Shown here piece by piece: positions 22,208 to 34,622 of a stretch of 64,000 bases of DNA; position 1 is the stretch's first letter; every line of letters begins with the position of its first letter. Below the pieces are notes generated by a model, which was given only the letters and a program-made list of their open reading frames with translations, was not told the DNA's origin and made no database searches. The stretch covers positions 59,605,394 through 59,669,393 of the forward strand of contig JAIOJX010000006.1 of the NCBI GenBank assembly GCA_022376925.1. Direction: 5' to 3'. The translations under genes were made by a program, and so were the position numbers. The DNA is from Tragulus kanchil. Lineage: Eukaryota; Chordata; Mammalia; Artiodactyla; Tragulidae.

Positions 22208-24274
22208 GCTGAGGAAGTTTTCAACTATAACCTCTTCAAAAATATTTTCATAGCCTTTCTTTTCCTCTTCTTCCTCTGGAACTCCTATAATTCTAATGTT
22301 GGTGAGTTTGACATTGCCCCATCAGTCTCTGTGGTTATCCTCAGTTCTTTTGATTCTTTGTGCTTTGTTCTGTTCTTCAGCACTTATTTCCACCATTCTG
22401 TCTTCCAGCTCATTTATCTGTTCTTCTGCTTCTGATACTCTACTGTTGAGACCTTCTATAGTATTTTTGAGTTGAGCATTGAGTTCTTTGTCTCTATTTG
22501 TTTATTTTTCAATTCTTGCATGTCTCTTCTCAGTGAACTAATTTCTTCTAATATTCTGTTTTCAATATTTTGAATCCTCATTATTATCGTTCTTCTGAAT
22601 TCTCTTTCAGATAATTTGTCTATCTCCTCTTCTGTCATTTGAAGCTGTGTTTCTCTGCTTTGTTTCTTCATTTGTGCAGTGTTTCTTTGTCTTTTCTTTT
22701 TTATGTTAATATTTGTTTCTTTGTCTGTGTCTGTGTGTGTGAAGTTCTTTTTTCCCCCCAGGCTTCGTGGTTAAATTCTCCCTTCCTTTGGTTTTCTGTC
22801 CTTGTCGAAGGGTTCAGTGGTTTGTGTTTTGGGTAGTGTTAGGTCTTGTTTACAGGTGAACAATCTCTAGTGTTGTATGTTCTTTGATAGTGTGGGGTCT
22901 TGGAATCAGGGCTTCCACTACGAGGATCCTTGGTTTGATGTCTGGTCAGCAGGTGTAGGCTCAACGTCTGGTTTGCTATGGTGTTCCGTGATATTAGTTC
23001 AAATACTAGCATATGAGGAATAAGAGGTGCATCCCTGATGCATGACAGTCATAAAAGCATGCAGATATTTTCTAACATTGTCATAAAATATACATACATA
23101 CACAGCATTAACCACCACGGACCAGTCTTACAGAGATAAAGCATAGGATATTTTTCTGGCAAATGGTGCACTCAAAGGTGGTACCTGCCCAAACTATTAC
23201 ATACTAGGCACCTTGGTGTGTTTCTTCTGGGGTTTATCCTGTATGGAACTGTTTGTACTTCTTGGACTTGGTTGACTAGTTCCTTTCCCATGCTGAGGAA
23301 GTTTTCAACTATAACCTCTTCAAAAATATTTTCATAGCCTTTCTTTTCCTCTTCTTCCTCTGGAACTCCTATAATTCTAATGTTGGTGAGTTTGACATTG
23401 CCCCATCAGTCTCTGTGGTTATCCTCAGTTCTTTTGATTCTTTGTGCTTTGTTCTGTTCTTCAGCACTTATTTCCACCATTCTGTCTTCCAGCTCATTTA
23501 TCTGTTCTTCTGCTTCTGATACTCTACTGTTGAGACCTTCTATAGTATTTTTGAGTTGAGCATTGAGTTCTTTGTCTCTATTTGTTTATTTTTCAATTCT
23601 TGCATGTCTCTTCTCAGTGAACTAATTTCTTCTAATATTCTGTTTTCAATATTTTGAATCCTCATTATTATCGTTCTTCTGAATTCTCTTTCAGATAATT
23701 TGTCTATCTCCTCTTCTGTCATTTGAAGCTGTGTTTCTCTGCTTTGTTTCTTCATTTGTGCAGTGTTTCTTTGTCTTTTCTTTTTTATGTTAATATTTGT
23801 TTCTTTGTCTGTGTCTGTGTGTGTGAAGTTCTTTTTCCCACCAGGCTTCGTGGTTAAATTCTCCCTTCCTTTGGTTTTCTGTCCTTGTCGAAGGGTTCAG
23901 TGGTTTGTGTTTTGGGTAGTGTTAGGTCTTGTTTACAGGTGAACAATCTCTAGTGTTGTATGTTCTTTGATAGTGTGGGGTCTTGGAATCAGGGCTTCCA
24001 CTACGAGGATCCTTGGTTTGATGTCTGGTCAGCAGGTGTAGGCTCAACGTCTGGTTTGCTATGGTGTTCCGTGATATTAGTTCAAATACTAGCATATGAG
24101 GAATAAGAGGTGCATCCCTGATGCATGACAGTCATAAAAGCATGCAGATATTTTCTAACATTGTCATAAAATATACATACATACACAGCATTAACCACCA
24201 CGGACCAGTCTTACAGAGATAAAGCATAGGATATTTTTCTGGCAAATGGTGCACTCAAAGGTGGTACCTGCCCA
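22127..24274. repeat. Tandem duplication G (unit about 1084 bp) with 19-bp filler
   Basis: Copy 1 is 22127-23191 and copy 2 is 23211-24274. The 19 bases at 23192-23210 match neither side. The unit begins within 4 bp of where duplication F ends (22123), so F and G abut end to end. A C-run differs (ttttttcccccc versus tttttccc at 22748 and 23831). Confidence 0.95.
22456..22671 (-). pseudogene. L1 ORF1 coiled-coil N-terminal region
   Basis: This 71-codon frame starts MKKQSRETQLQMTEEEIDKL and continues with heptad-like Ile/Leu spacing (RIQNIENRILEEISSLRRDM), as in the trimerising coiled coil of ORF1p. An identical frame at 23540-23755 comes from duplication G. Confidence 0.88.
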
Positions 24275-25207
24275 TTAAGCTCTGAATTACTTAAAATACT
24301 TTCTGGAAAAATAGATCCAAAGTAAGGTCCCAGCTTGGAACATTGCAGTGAAAGCAATTTTTAACTAATTCATGTGTTGGCAGTGAGGAGGAGGAGAGTG
24401 TATGGGTAATGAGAAGGAATAGATTGGTCTTGCAATAATTTTGTAGGGTTAGGTAGAAAAGATTAGTGTGTTGTAGTGTTTAGTGCAGCTGGAAGAGAAT
24501 AGTAGAGACAGGAAGATAGGAAATATTTATGTAGAGGATAGTGGCAGATAGGAAAATATTTTACATTTAGAACATAGAGGGAGGAAGTAGTGGCAAAGAG
24601 GAAAGAAAATTAAAAGTTTCCAAAAGCTTAAAATTAAAAATAATTAAAAATTAACAGAAAATTAAAAATTAAAAAAGAGAAAAAAATAACAAGAAGAGAC
24701 AAAACAAAACAAAAAAAAAACCCAAAGCAATCAATCGAATAAACAAAACAGCCCATAACAAACAAAACAAAGAAAAATCTAAATACTCTCTCTGTTTTTT
24801 TTCTCATCTGCCTTTGGACCTTCCACCAGTCTGCTCTTGAAGGTGTTGACTTGATGATGTAGTCTTTCCCTTACAGCGCTGGTTGCTATGGTTTCTTTTT
24901 TGTTAAGGCTTTGCTGGGAGCTCAGGTGCTGGCCGGGGTGGTGGGCTTTTCCCAGCTCTCTCTTGGCACACTTCCCAGTGCTCTCTCTGCCCGGTCCAGT
25001 GTGGAGTTTGGGGTACAGGCCTCTCAGAATAGGAGCTCCGGGAAAGTTCTGGCTGTTCACTCTCAGACCCTGGTAGACCTAAGGAGTTTTTTTGTTGTCT
25101 AGCGGCTGATTAGTTGGTGGTGTTTCATTTCTTGGCTAGTTCTGGTGATTCTATTAGGGAGCTGGTAAAATCTTCCCCTCATTCCTCTGCCATCTTGGCC
25201 CTCCTCT
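24275..25207 (-). other. L1 5' UTR, distal part
   Basis: This is the 5' UTR of the antisense L1, with an A-rich tract at 24640-24780 and a GC-richer end (24890-25100) that would hold the internal promoter. The minus-strand start carries ccaagatggc, the YY1-like element common at L1 5' ends. The short frames here are not coding. Confidence 0.7.
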
Positions 25208-27203
25208 CTTCATTGTAGTTTTGATTTGTATTTCTGTAGTAATTAGTGATATTGAATATTTTTAATGTGCCTTTTGGCCATTTATATGTCTTATTTGGAG
25301 AAATGTCTATTTAGGCCTGATTGTTTTTCGATTTGGTTGTTTGCTTTTTGGATCTTGAGCCACATGCGCTGTTTGTAAATTTTGGTCACTAATCCCTTGT
25401 GGTAGCATTATTTGCAAATATTTTCTCTCATTCTGTGTGGTGTCTTTTCATCACATTATTTATATTGATAGGACTAGAGAGAGTAGTTTCTTTTTTGCTC
25501 AGTATTCATCTTCTGCAATTTACATTTATTTAACAGAGACAAAAACTATAAATATGATTTCACATTTAAGGAACACAGGATACAGGACCTCATTGTGCAA
25601 TGGTAGAATGTCTGACTCCAAGAAACAGAAGGAAAACTTAAGGGTAAAATGACAAATAAAAAATATTATTAATAAAATTATTTATCTGAATGAATCAAGA
25701 AAACTACATAAACATTCAAATACAGCAGAATTTCTTAGGCACAGATCAGGATGTTTACATATTCTTATAACATGGCCTCACCTCAATGACTGAATGATCT
25801 CAAACAGTGAATCTTGAAAGAATTTTCCCCCCATCTCTGTCTATCTCAATATTTTATTGTTTTATCAATTATAATTTTATCATTTATCACTTTAACAGTT
25901 CACATTTCCCCTCCATCTCTCTATCTCAACATAACAGTAGATACATTGAAAAGATAACATGTTTTCACCATTGAAAAATGAGCAGTGCAAGATTGCAATA
26001 TCTTAAAGAATATGTAAGAAGTGAGCCCTGAGGACATCTTAGCACTTTGGGAACCATTTTCAGAACACAACACAATGAAGCAAAAATCAACAGCTGTGGC
26101 TCTCTGCCCGGTCCAGTTTGGGGTACAGGCCTCTCAGAATAGGAGCTCCGGGAAAGTTCTGGCTGTTCACTCTCAGACCCTGGTAGACCTAAGGAGTTTT
26201 TTTGTTGTCTAGCGGCTGATTAGTTGGTGGTGTTTCATTTCTTGGCTAGTTCTGGTGATTCTATTAGGGAGCTGGTAAAATCTTCCCCTCATTCCTCTGC
26301 CATCTTGGCCCTCCTCTCTTCATTGTAGTTTTGATTTGTATTTCTGTAGTAATTAGTGATATTGAATATTTTTAATGTGCCTTTTGGCCATTTATATGTC
26401 TTATTTGGAGAAATGTCTATTTAGGCCTGATTGTTTTTCGATTTGGTTGTTTGCTTTTTGGATCTTGAGCCACATGCGCTGTTTGTAAATTTTGGTCACT
26501 AATCCCTTGTGGTAGCATTATTTGCAAATATTTTCTCTCATTCTGTGTGGTGTCTTTTCATCACATTATTTATATTGATAGGACTAGAGAGAGTAGTTTC
26601 TTTTTTGCTCAGTATTCATCTTCTGCAATTTACATTTATTTAACAGAGACAAAAACTATAAATATGATTTCACATTTAAGGAACACAGGATACAGGACCT
26701 CATTGTGCAATGGTAGAATGTCTGACTCCAAGAAACAGAAGGAAAACTTAAGGGTAAAATGACAAATAAAAAATATTATTAATAAAATTATTTATCTGAA
26801 TGAATCAAGAAAACTACATAAACATTCAAATACAGCAGAATTTCTTAGGCACAGATCAGGATGTTTACATATTCTTATAACATGGCCTCACCTCAATGAC
26901 TGAATGATCTCAAACAGTGAATCTTGAAAGAATTTTCCCTCCATCTCTGTCTATCTCAATATTTTATTGTTTTATCAATTATAATTTTATCATTTATCAC
27001 TTTAACAGTTCACATTTCCCCTCCATCTCTCTATCTCAACATAACAGTAGATACATTGAAAAGATAACATGTTTTCACCATTGAAAAATGAGCAGTGCAA
27101 GATTGCAATATCTTAAAGAATATGTAAGAAGTGAGCCCTGAGGACATCTTAGCACTTTGGGAACCATTTTCAGAACACAACACAATGAAGCAAAAATCAA
27201 CAG
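24983..27203. repeat. Tandem duplication H (unit about 1110 bp, two copies)
   Basis: Copy 1 is 24983-26093 and copy 2 is 26100-27203, with about 6 bp of filler. The unit carries the 5' end of the young L1, its right target-site duplication and the downstream old L1, so the L1 5' end appears again at about 26317. Copy 2 lacks 7 bp (gtggagt) near the junction. Confidence 0.95.
25208..25475 (-). mobile_element. Old L1 3' UTR segment, resumption after the young L1
   Basis: The antisense old L1 continues exactly from the right target-site duplication: ttgatttgtatttctgtagt, ggagaaatgtctatttaggc and tgcaaatattttctctcatt. It is the expected continuation of 15730-15908. It is duplicated at 26318-26585. 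Confidence 0.85.
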
Positions 27204-27384
27204 ACGAGTTAACCTGAGCAGGCAAAGAAAACTGAAGCAGCAATAATCTCTGGGGAAATTTATTAGAGTGGAAGAAGAGGTGCAGATTAGGAAGAGAAGT
27301 AGCAGTATGAAAATGAAGAATGAGACTTTTCAAGTTTACTAGAGATCAGCTGTTTTGCAATAATAGTACAAAAGAATCATATCC
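25476..27384. other. Unassigned DNA, mostly a duplicated block
   Basis: No gene or known element was recognised. Most of it is one about 830-bp sequence seen twice (25476-26093 and 26586-27203). The frame at 25437-25652 and its twin at 26547-26762 have no recognisable domain. Confidence 0.5.
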
Positions 27385-29680
27385 ATATTTTCCTATGGAT
27401 ATCATACAGTGTATTATGTATAATATGGATATGAGGTATAATGTTATATGTTATACTATGATATGCTGTATTATTTTATTATATATACAATATAGTATTA
27501 CATTATTTTTATGCTTGTATATATAATTATAGAGTAATATATCATATCTGTACTACATATAGTATCCTTAGGATATGCTATTATATTGTGCATATAATAT
27601 ATTTGAGCACATCATAGTATAAAATATCATATTATATATCCTATCCATATTATGTCTAATATCCTACAGATATGATATATAATGTGGATATGATACATAA
27701 CTACATTATTTTCTCTTTTTTTCTTAATATTACAGCTCTTTATTGCAACATTGGCAGAGGTCAGATTTCTTAACTAGGTGAATTTCAGGCAGCGTTCCCA
27801 TATGAAAACTTACATCTTTACAAGTTGTGTTTCTTATTCACATCTACAAGCAGAAACTGAAGCATGGTAAAAGGAAAAAAATATAATATTACAGAATATC
27901 ATTGTATAACATATCATATATTATATGTCATATCCATATTATATATAATATTCATAGGATATTATAGTTATCCTTAATAGCATAATATATTTTATGTATA
28001 ATAAAATATTACAACACATCACAATAGAACATATCATATGTTATATATCATATCCATATATCATACAATGTCCGTAGGAAACTACGTATCATATGGATAT
28101 GATATATTACTGTATAATTATAAAAGTATATAATATGAAGATATATTGTCTACATAATATAACATTACAACATATCATAATATAACATATCATATGTTAT
28201 CTATTATATGGACATATACATATAAATATATTTATATAATATGCTATAGATATTATATATTATATATCCTATGGCTATGATATATAGCTATATATTTTTA
28301 TATACAAATATATAAATAATATAATACATTGTGTATATATTATGATATTACAGCATATCACAATATAACATATCATGCTATATAACATATCCGTATATAT
28401 ACAATGTCCAAGATATTGTATGTCCTATAGATATGATATATAACACTATAGATATGTATGTATTTTTATTTAGAGCACTTTATTGCAGCATTGGCAAAGA
28501 TCAGAGTGCTGAAGGTTGTGTAGGTTGTGAAATACTTCCATGTGAAACATTACAACTTTAAAAGCTTTTTTTCTCATTTAAGTTTACATGGAGAAATAAT
28601 ATTACAGCATATCATAATATGACATATTATATGTTATATATCATATTCATATGATATCCATAATGATATTATAAATAATATGGATATGATAAATAACTAT
28701 ACAATTATATGTACAAGTATATAAATAGTATAATGATATATTGTCTATGTAATATAACCTTTCAGCATATCATAATATAACATATCTTGTGTTGTATATC
28801 ATATGCATGCTAATATCATATCCATCTATATTATATGTAATATAAATATGCTGTATAAATGTATAATTCTTTATATAATTATATAAGTAATATAATTTTG
28901 CATTGTATAACTAATATAAGCTTGCTTCATATCATAAACATATGTTGCATATCATAGTATACATGATATCAAATGAATATTACATATAATATGGATGTGA
29001 TATATAACTGTATAATTATATATAAAATTATATAAATAATATGATACTGTTCTGTATATAATATTAGAGTTTATCATAGTACAACATATCATGTTATGTA
29101 TCCTATCTATATTATTTCTAATATCCAATGATATGATATATAATATGGATATGTACATAACTGCTTAATTTTTTAAAAATTGCAACAGTTTATTGCAACA
29201 TCAGCAATGTTCAGATTTCTGAAGTTGGTGAATATCAGGAAATGTTTTCGTGCGAAATGTTACATTACAAGTTTTGTGTTCTTTTAAATCTACATGCAGA
29301 AACTGAAGAATAGCAAGAGAAAGCAAATATAATATTATAATATATCATAATATCAGAAATCACATGCTATATATCATATCCATAGTATATATACTATGCC
29401 ATTATACACACTGTGGATTTGATATATAACTGTATGATTATATATATCAACATATATATAATACAGCATTACATTGCACATATAATATCATATTGCCACA
29501 TATCACAATATAAAATAGCATATATCTATATTATAAATAATATCCTATGGATATGATGGATAATAGAGACAAAATATATATCTGTATACTTTTTAAAATA
29601 TAATTACACTTTCTTGCAGCAATGGCCAAGGTAAGATTTCTGTAGCTGGTGATGACTGAGCAGCATTTCCACGTGAAATG

Positions 29681-29880
29681 TTACAACTTTACAAAGCCTT
29701 GATTCTTCCTTAAATATACATGCAGAAATTGAAACATGGCAAAAGAAAAAATATATATTATATTGCGGGGACCTTCCGCATTACAACTTTACAAAGCCTT
29801 GATTCTTCCTTAAATATACATGCAGAAATTGAAACATGACAAAAGAAAAAATATATATTATATTGTGGGGACCTTCCGCA
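29681..29880. repeat. 100-bp tandem duplication at the LTR edge
   Basis: 29681-29780 and 29781-29880 are the same array-plus-LTR-end sequence. Both contain ttacaactttacaaagcctt and end in g[c/t]ggggaccttccgca. The first 17 bases of the antisense LTR are thus present twice, with only the second continuing into the LTR. Confidence 0.95.
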
Positions 29881-30441
29881 GAAAGGGAAGGCAGCGGGAT
29901 TACCCCCAGCTGAACCGGGAGATCTCAGAGAAAGGCAAATCTGGACTGCCCGCCCCCCAGCCCCCTGGCTCAGGCAGGGGACAATCAGACGCGACAGGGG
30001 TTCCATAGAAGTAGCTCCGCTTTATTGAAGAAGATCCACAGCTTTTATAGGCAAGTGAAGGGGGTTTTGCATGGGACTTCCTATAGATTACACCAATCAA
30101 GCTAAAAGCCAAGCAATCATTCACGAGTGCGGTAGCCAGGGGAACCAATCAGAAATTTTGATCATCAATTAACAATTTAGATCACGCCCTGCCTCTTCCT
30201 GTAGGCGCCATCTTAGCTGCAAACATGTGCTTAAGCTTCTTTAAACAATGCGCTTAATCTTCCCTTCATTCCCACACCCCTTCCTGTAGGCGCCATCTTA
30301 GCTCTAAACTGAAACAATGTGCTTAAGCTTCTTTTCACTCCCACACCCCTTCCTGTAGGGGCCATCTTAGCTCCAAACTGCAAACATGTGCTTAAGCTTC
30401 TTTATGCTTGCAACGGTCCTCTTTCAATTCAGAGCCCCACA
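29864..30441 (-). mobile_element. Solo LTR, ERV2-like, inside the AT-rich array
   Basis: Antisense LTR of 578 bp, reading TGTGGGGACC...CCCCACA. It has a 6-bp target-site duplication ttatat (29858-29863 and 30442-30447). Three U3 repeat units are visible (caccatctta variants, ggcgccatcttag and ggggccatcttag), with cagcttttataggc as the TATA region. It shows that the array existed before this ERV family stopped integrating. Confidence 0.94.
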
Positions 30442-31747
30442 TTATATTAGAGCATATGAAAATATAGCATATCATATGATATATATATCATTTCTGTATT
30501 ATATATAATATCCTATAATAGATAATATAGACATAATATATAACTATATAAGTATATAAATAATATAATATTATATTCTGTATATAATGTTACATTACAG
30601 CACAGCATAATATATCATTTATAATGTCCCAGGGATATTATATATATTATGGATATGATATATTACTGTATAACCATATCTACAGTTATATAAAAAATAA
30701 AATATTATATTGTGTGTATATTATAATATTACAACCTATCACAATATAGCATATCATATGTTTTATATCATATCCATATAATATATAATGTGCATAGGAT
30801 ATTATATGTTCTATGGATATGATATATAGCTGTATAATTATATATACAAGTATAGATACAATATAATGAAATACTGTTTATATAATACAACATTGCAGGA
30901 TATCAAATAAAACATATGATATGTTATATATCATATCCATATTGCATATAACTTGGATAATATATGTAATATAAATAAGATATATAACTGTACATATAAA
31001 TATATTTTTTAAATACATCACTTTTGAAGCATTAGGAAAGGTCCAATTTCTGTAGCTGGTGAAGATTGGGCAGCATTTCCATGCGAATCATTACAACTTT
31101 ACAAGTGTTGCTTCATGTGTAAGTTTACATAAAGAAACTGAAACATGCAAAAAGCAAAAAAAATAACATTACAGAATATCATAATACAATGTATCATATT
31201 ATATATATCCTATCCATATTATACATAATAACTTATGGGTATTTTAACAATATGGATAGGATATATAAGTATATAACTATATATACAAGTGTCTATGATC
31301 TATTATCTATTAACATAAAATTACATCACAGCATAATATATTATGTTATATATTACATTCATAATATCTAATATCCAGAGATACTATATGTAATATGGAA
31401 ATCCTATATAACTGCACAATTACATATAATAATTAAATAAATATCATAATCTTATATAGTGTATATAACATTATAGCACATCATAATATAATATATCATG
31501 TTATATACCATCCCTATATTATAGATCATATCCTATTGTATAATATATAACTGTATACTTATTATTTTTAATGACACTTTTCTGTCACATCAGCAATGGT
31601 CAGATTTCTAAAACTGGTGAAGATTAGGCAGCATTTTCATGTGAAAAGTTACAACTTTGTAAGAGTCATTTCATATTTAAGTTTACATAAATAAATGAAA
31701 ACATGGCAAAGAAAAAAGTACAATATTACAGCATATCACAATATAAA

Positions 31748-32718
31748 ATATCATATGCTATATATCATATCCATATTGTATATAATATTCTATGGATACT
31801 CTATGGATAGGATATATAACTATATAATTATAGATACAACTGTATAAATAATATCATGACAAATATGTATAATATTGTATATTTTCATATTATATATGAT
31901 TAATAATATTATATAATTGATATAATATCATTATAATCACATGAAATTATACATTTATTATATATGTATGTAATTACAGTATACATTAAAATGTTACATA
32001 TATATGTTATGAAATTTGATTGTGAATATGTATAGAATATAAGTATAATTCTATATATTCTATCATATATACTTATAATTATACTCATGATAAATTTATA
32101 TAGTCACAATACAAATTAACATATATTAATATATAATATGTAGGTTATATATGTATGTAATATGTAGGTCATATATTCACATATTAAATGTTGGTAATAT
32201 ATGTTATATTATACATAATAATAATGGAATATCATATGCTATATATCATATCCATATTGTATATAATATTCTATGGATACTCTATGGATAGGATATATAA
32301 CTATATAATTATAGATACAACTGTATAAATAATATCATGACAAATATGTATAATATTGTATATTTTCATATTATATATGATTAATAATATTATATAATTG
32401 ATATAATATCATTATAATCACATGAAATTATACATTTATTATATATGTATGTAATTACAGTATACATTAAAATGTTACATATATATGTTATGAAATTTGA
32501 TTGTGAATATGTATAGAATATAAGTATAATTCTATATATTCTATCATATATACTTATAATTATACTCATGATAAATTTATATAGTCACAATACAAATTAA
32601 CATATATTAATATATAATATGTAGGTTATATATGTATGTAATATGTAGGTCATATATTCACATATTAAATGTTGGTAATATATGTTATATTATACATAAT
32701 AATAATGGAATATCATAT
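31748..32718. repeat. Tandem duplication I (unit 480 bp) in TA-rich DNA
   Basis: Copy 1 starts at 31748 and copy 2 at 32228, with 10 shared bases (aatatcatat) at the junction. The copies look identical. This unit is much shorter than the about 1.1-kb duplications, and its long junction homology fits ordinary repeat slippage or recombination, or local misassembly. Confidence 0.95.
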
Positions 32719-33855
32719 ACCATATGGTATCCATTTGATGTAGCAAGATATATTATTATACATGTGATGTGTAATGTATATAATACTAAATAGCACAATA
32801 TAACTATAATCATTATAATATTATATATTTATGTAATGTTTAATATAATTATACATATTAAGTATATAATCTTTAATATTCATATATAGTGTATATTATA
32901 TACTATACTCTTTTTATAATATATGTAATAGTGTATTTTAGTGTACAGTAGCATTATATGATTTAACATATATTATACAGTCTATCATATAGAATATGTG
33001 ATATTATCATATATATCAATATAGCATATGGAATATATATGACATAGTATATGTACTGTAATGTATATAATATAGTGTATATAACCTAATGTACTTTCTT
33101 ATACAATATAAAATAGTATAGTATTATATTATATATGATGACATAAGGAAAATGATATCATATAATTATATATATGATTATATAAATATATAATCTGCAA
33201 TATATTCAACACATACCATATATAATATATATGATATATATGATATGCATATACTATATGCTATATAGACATATTTTGTATAACATACATATAGTATATA
33301 GGTCATACAAATTATATATATAATTAAAATTGCTATAAAATACATAATATAGTTGTAATATATTTGTAATTCATAGTATATGTTTAATATATTTTGTAAA
33401 ATATATGTTGCATCTATAACATGTATTATATATACTATAGTGTATATTGCATATTTGATATATATTATGTTCTATGATAAAGATTAAATTATATATTATA
33501 CATATTTGCATATTTATTATATATATTATACATAAGCTTTTTATATATATACAATATGTTTGTATAATATTTATGTGTGTGTATACATTATATGTTATAT
33601 ATTCTATATAATATAATTATTGTATGTAATGTTAATATATGACTATATAATCATATATGATATATACATACAATAGATATAACTATATATAACATGCATA
33701 TAGTATGTATGTTATATATAGTTATATATATAGAATATATAATGTATATATGAGCTAATAAAATATGTATGCATATATGCATATGTATATTTTATGTAAT
33801 GCATATGTGTATGTATCAATTTAGACAATATTAATTTATATATATATATATATAA
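31871..33855. repeat. TA-rich low-complexity tract
   Basis: Almost pure A/T sequence with ATATAT/TATGTA words. Apart from duplication I at its left end there is no clear period. It may be a decayed extension of the adjoining array. It ends in a (TA)n run at 33838-33853. Confidence 0.85.
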
Positions 33856-34416
33856 AATGCTCATGAATCAATGGATTGCCATAGCTCAATATTATTAAGT
33901 TGTCTGTCACCTTCAAACTGATAGGTACATATGGTAAATGTCAATTAGCACATTATTTAAATTGATTAAAAATTCATGTGTGAATGGAAAATGCCTAGAA
34001 TAGCCAAAATAATGTTGAAAAATACAGAAATGTATATCTAGAACTACTTGTTTTCAACATTATAGTCATCAAGATTGTATGGGTGCTGGCATAACAATCA
34101 AAAAATAGTTCAACATATAGCTGAGTACAAATATTGACCCACAGTTTATGAATAAATGATTTTCAACAATTCAGCTGAAAAATAAAATATTTTTAACAAA
34201 TGTTTGTGCATCAGTTGCATAGTCATAGGCATAACAATGCAAAGTAAAACAATTTTTATTTATTTTCACATTGAAAAAGCCCTGAAAACTCAAAATGCAT
34301 CACAGTTCAGAATTAAGACATTTAATTCAGAAATGTCAAAAAGAATAGAGGAGTAAAATGTGATCTAAAAAAGTTACTAGATGTGAGAATAAAAGCAGTG
34401 CAAACAAAATAGAAAG

Positions 34417-34622
34417 TATTAGTCACTCAGTCATGTCCACCTCGTTTCTACCCATGGACCATAGCCCATCAGGCTCCTCTCTCCATGCAATTCTTCAGGC
34501 AAGAATACCTGAGTAGGTTGTGATTTCCTACTCCAGGGGATTTTCCCAACCCCGAGATCTAACCTTTGTTTCTTGCATTGCAAGCAGATTCTTTGCGATC
34601 TGAGCCACCAGGGATGCCCTAA
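34417..34622 (-). mobile_element. Bov-tA SINE, antisense, inside old L1
   Basis: Plus-strand landmarks: agtcactcagtcatgtccac, ccatggaccatagcccatca, ttcttcaggcaagaatacct, ttttcccaaccccgagatct and gagccaccagggatgcccta. The order is that of a full ruminant Bov-tA element read backwards. The flanks suggest insertion into L1. Confidence 0.93.

Larger units (their letters stand above)
15909..25207 (-). mobile_element. Full-length-type young L1, antisense, with 15-bp target-site duplication
   Basis: The poly(A) end lies at 15909 (T/TTTC-rich) and the 5' end at 25207, where the minus strand begins gagaggagggccaagatggc, a typical L1 start with a YY1-like site. A perfect 15-bp direct repeat cttcattgtagtttt flanks it (15894-15908 and 25208-25222). 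The element contains a 3' UTR, ORF2 (endonuclease, reverse transcriptase), ORF1 and a long 5' UTR. Removing duplications E, F and G leaves about 6 kb, the size expected of a complete L1. The reading frames are interrupted, so it is not competent as written; some breaks may be sequence errors. Confidence 0.92.
27385..31870. repeat. AT-rich palindromic tandem array with interspersed core units
   Basis: The array is of roughly 155-175 bp, AT-rich degenerate units. A unit typically reads ttacagcatatcataatata, then acatatcatatgttatatat, then an inverted-repeat pair catatccatatt ... aatatggatatgatat, then aactgtataattatatatac and ataatataatattacat. Unit starts are seen at about 27890, 28010, 28165, 28340, 28605, 28762, 29060, 29333, 29490, 30450, 30735, 30893, 31168, 31470 and 31730. 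Six copies of a less AT-rich core of about 130-170 bp (near 27735, 28475, 29170, 29605, 31010 and 31570) share ttattgcaacat, cagatttctgaagctggtga, gcatttccatgtgaaatgtt and acatgcagaaactgaaacat. No known family is recognised. Confidence 0.8.

Noticed and set aside
27385..31870. CRISPR-like array
   Set aside because: The repeats are long, degenerate and AT-rich with no short identical repeats separated by unique spacers, and the host is a mammal.
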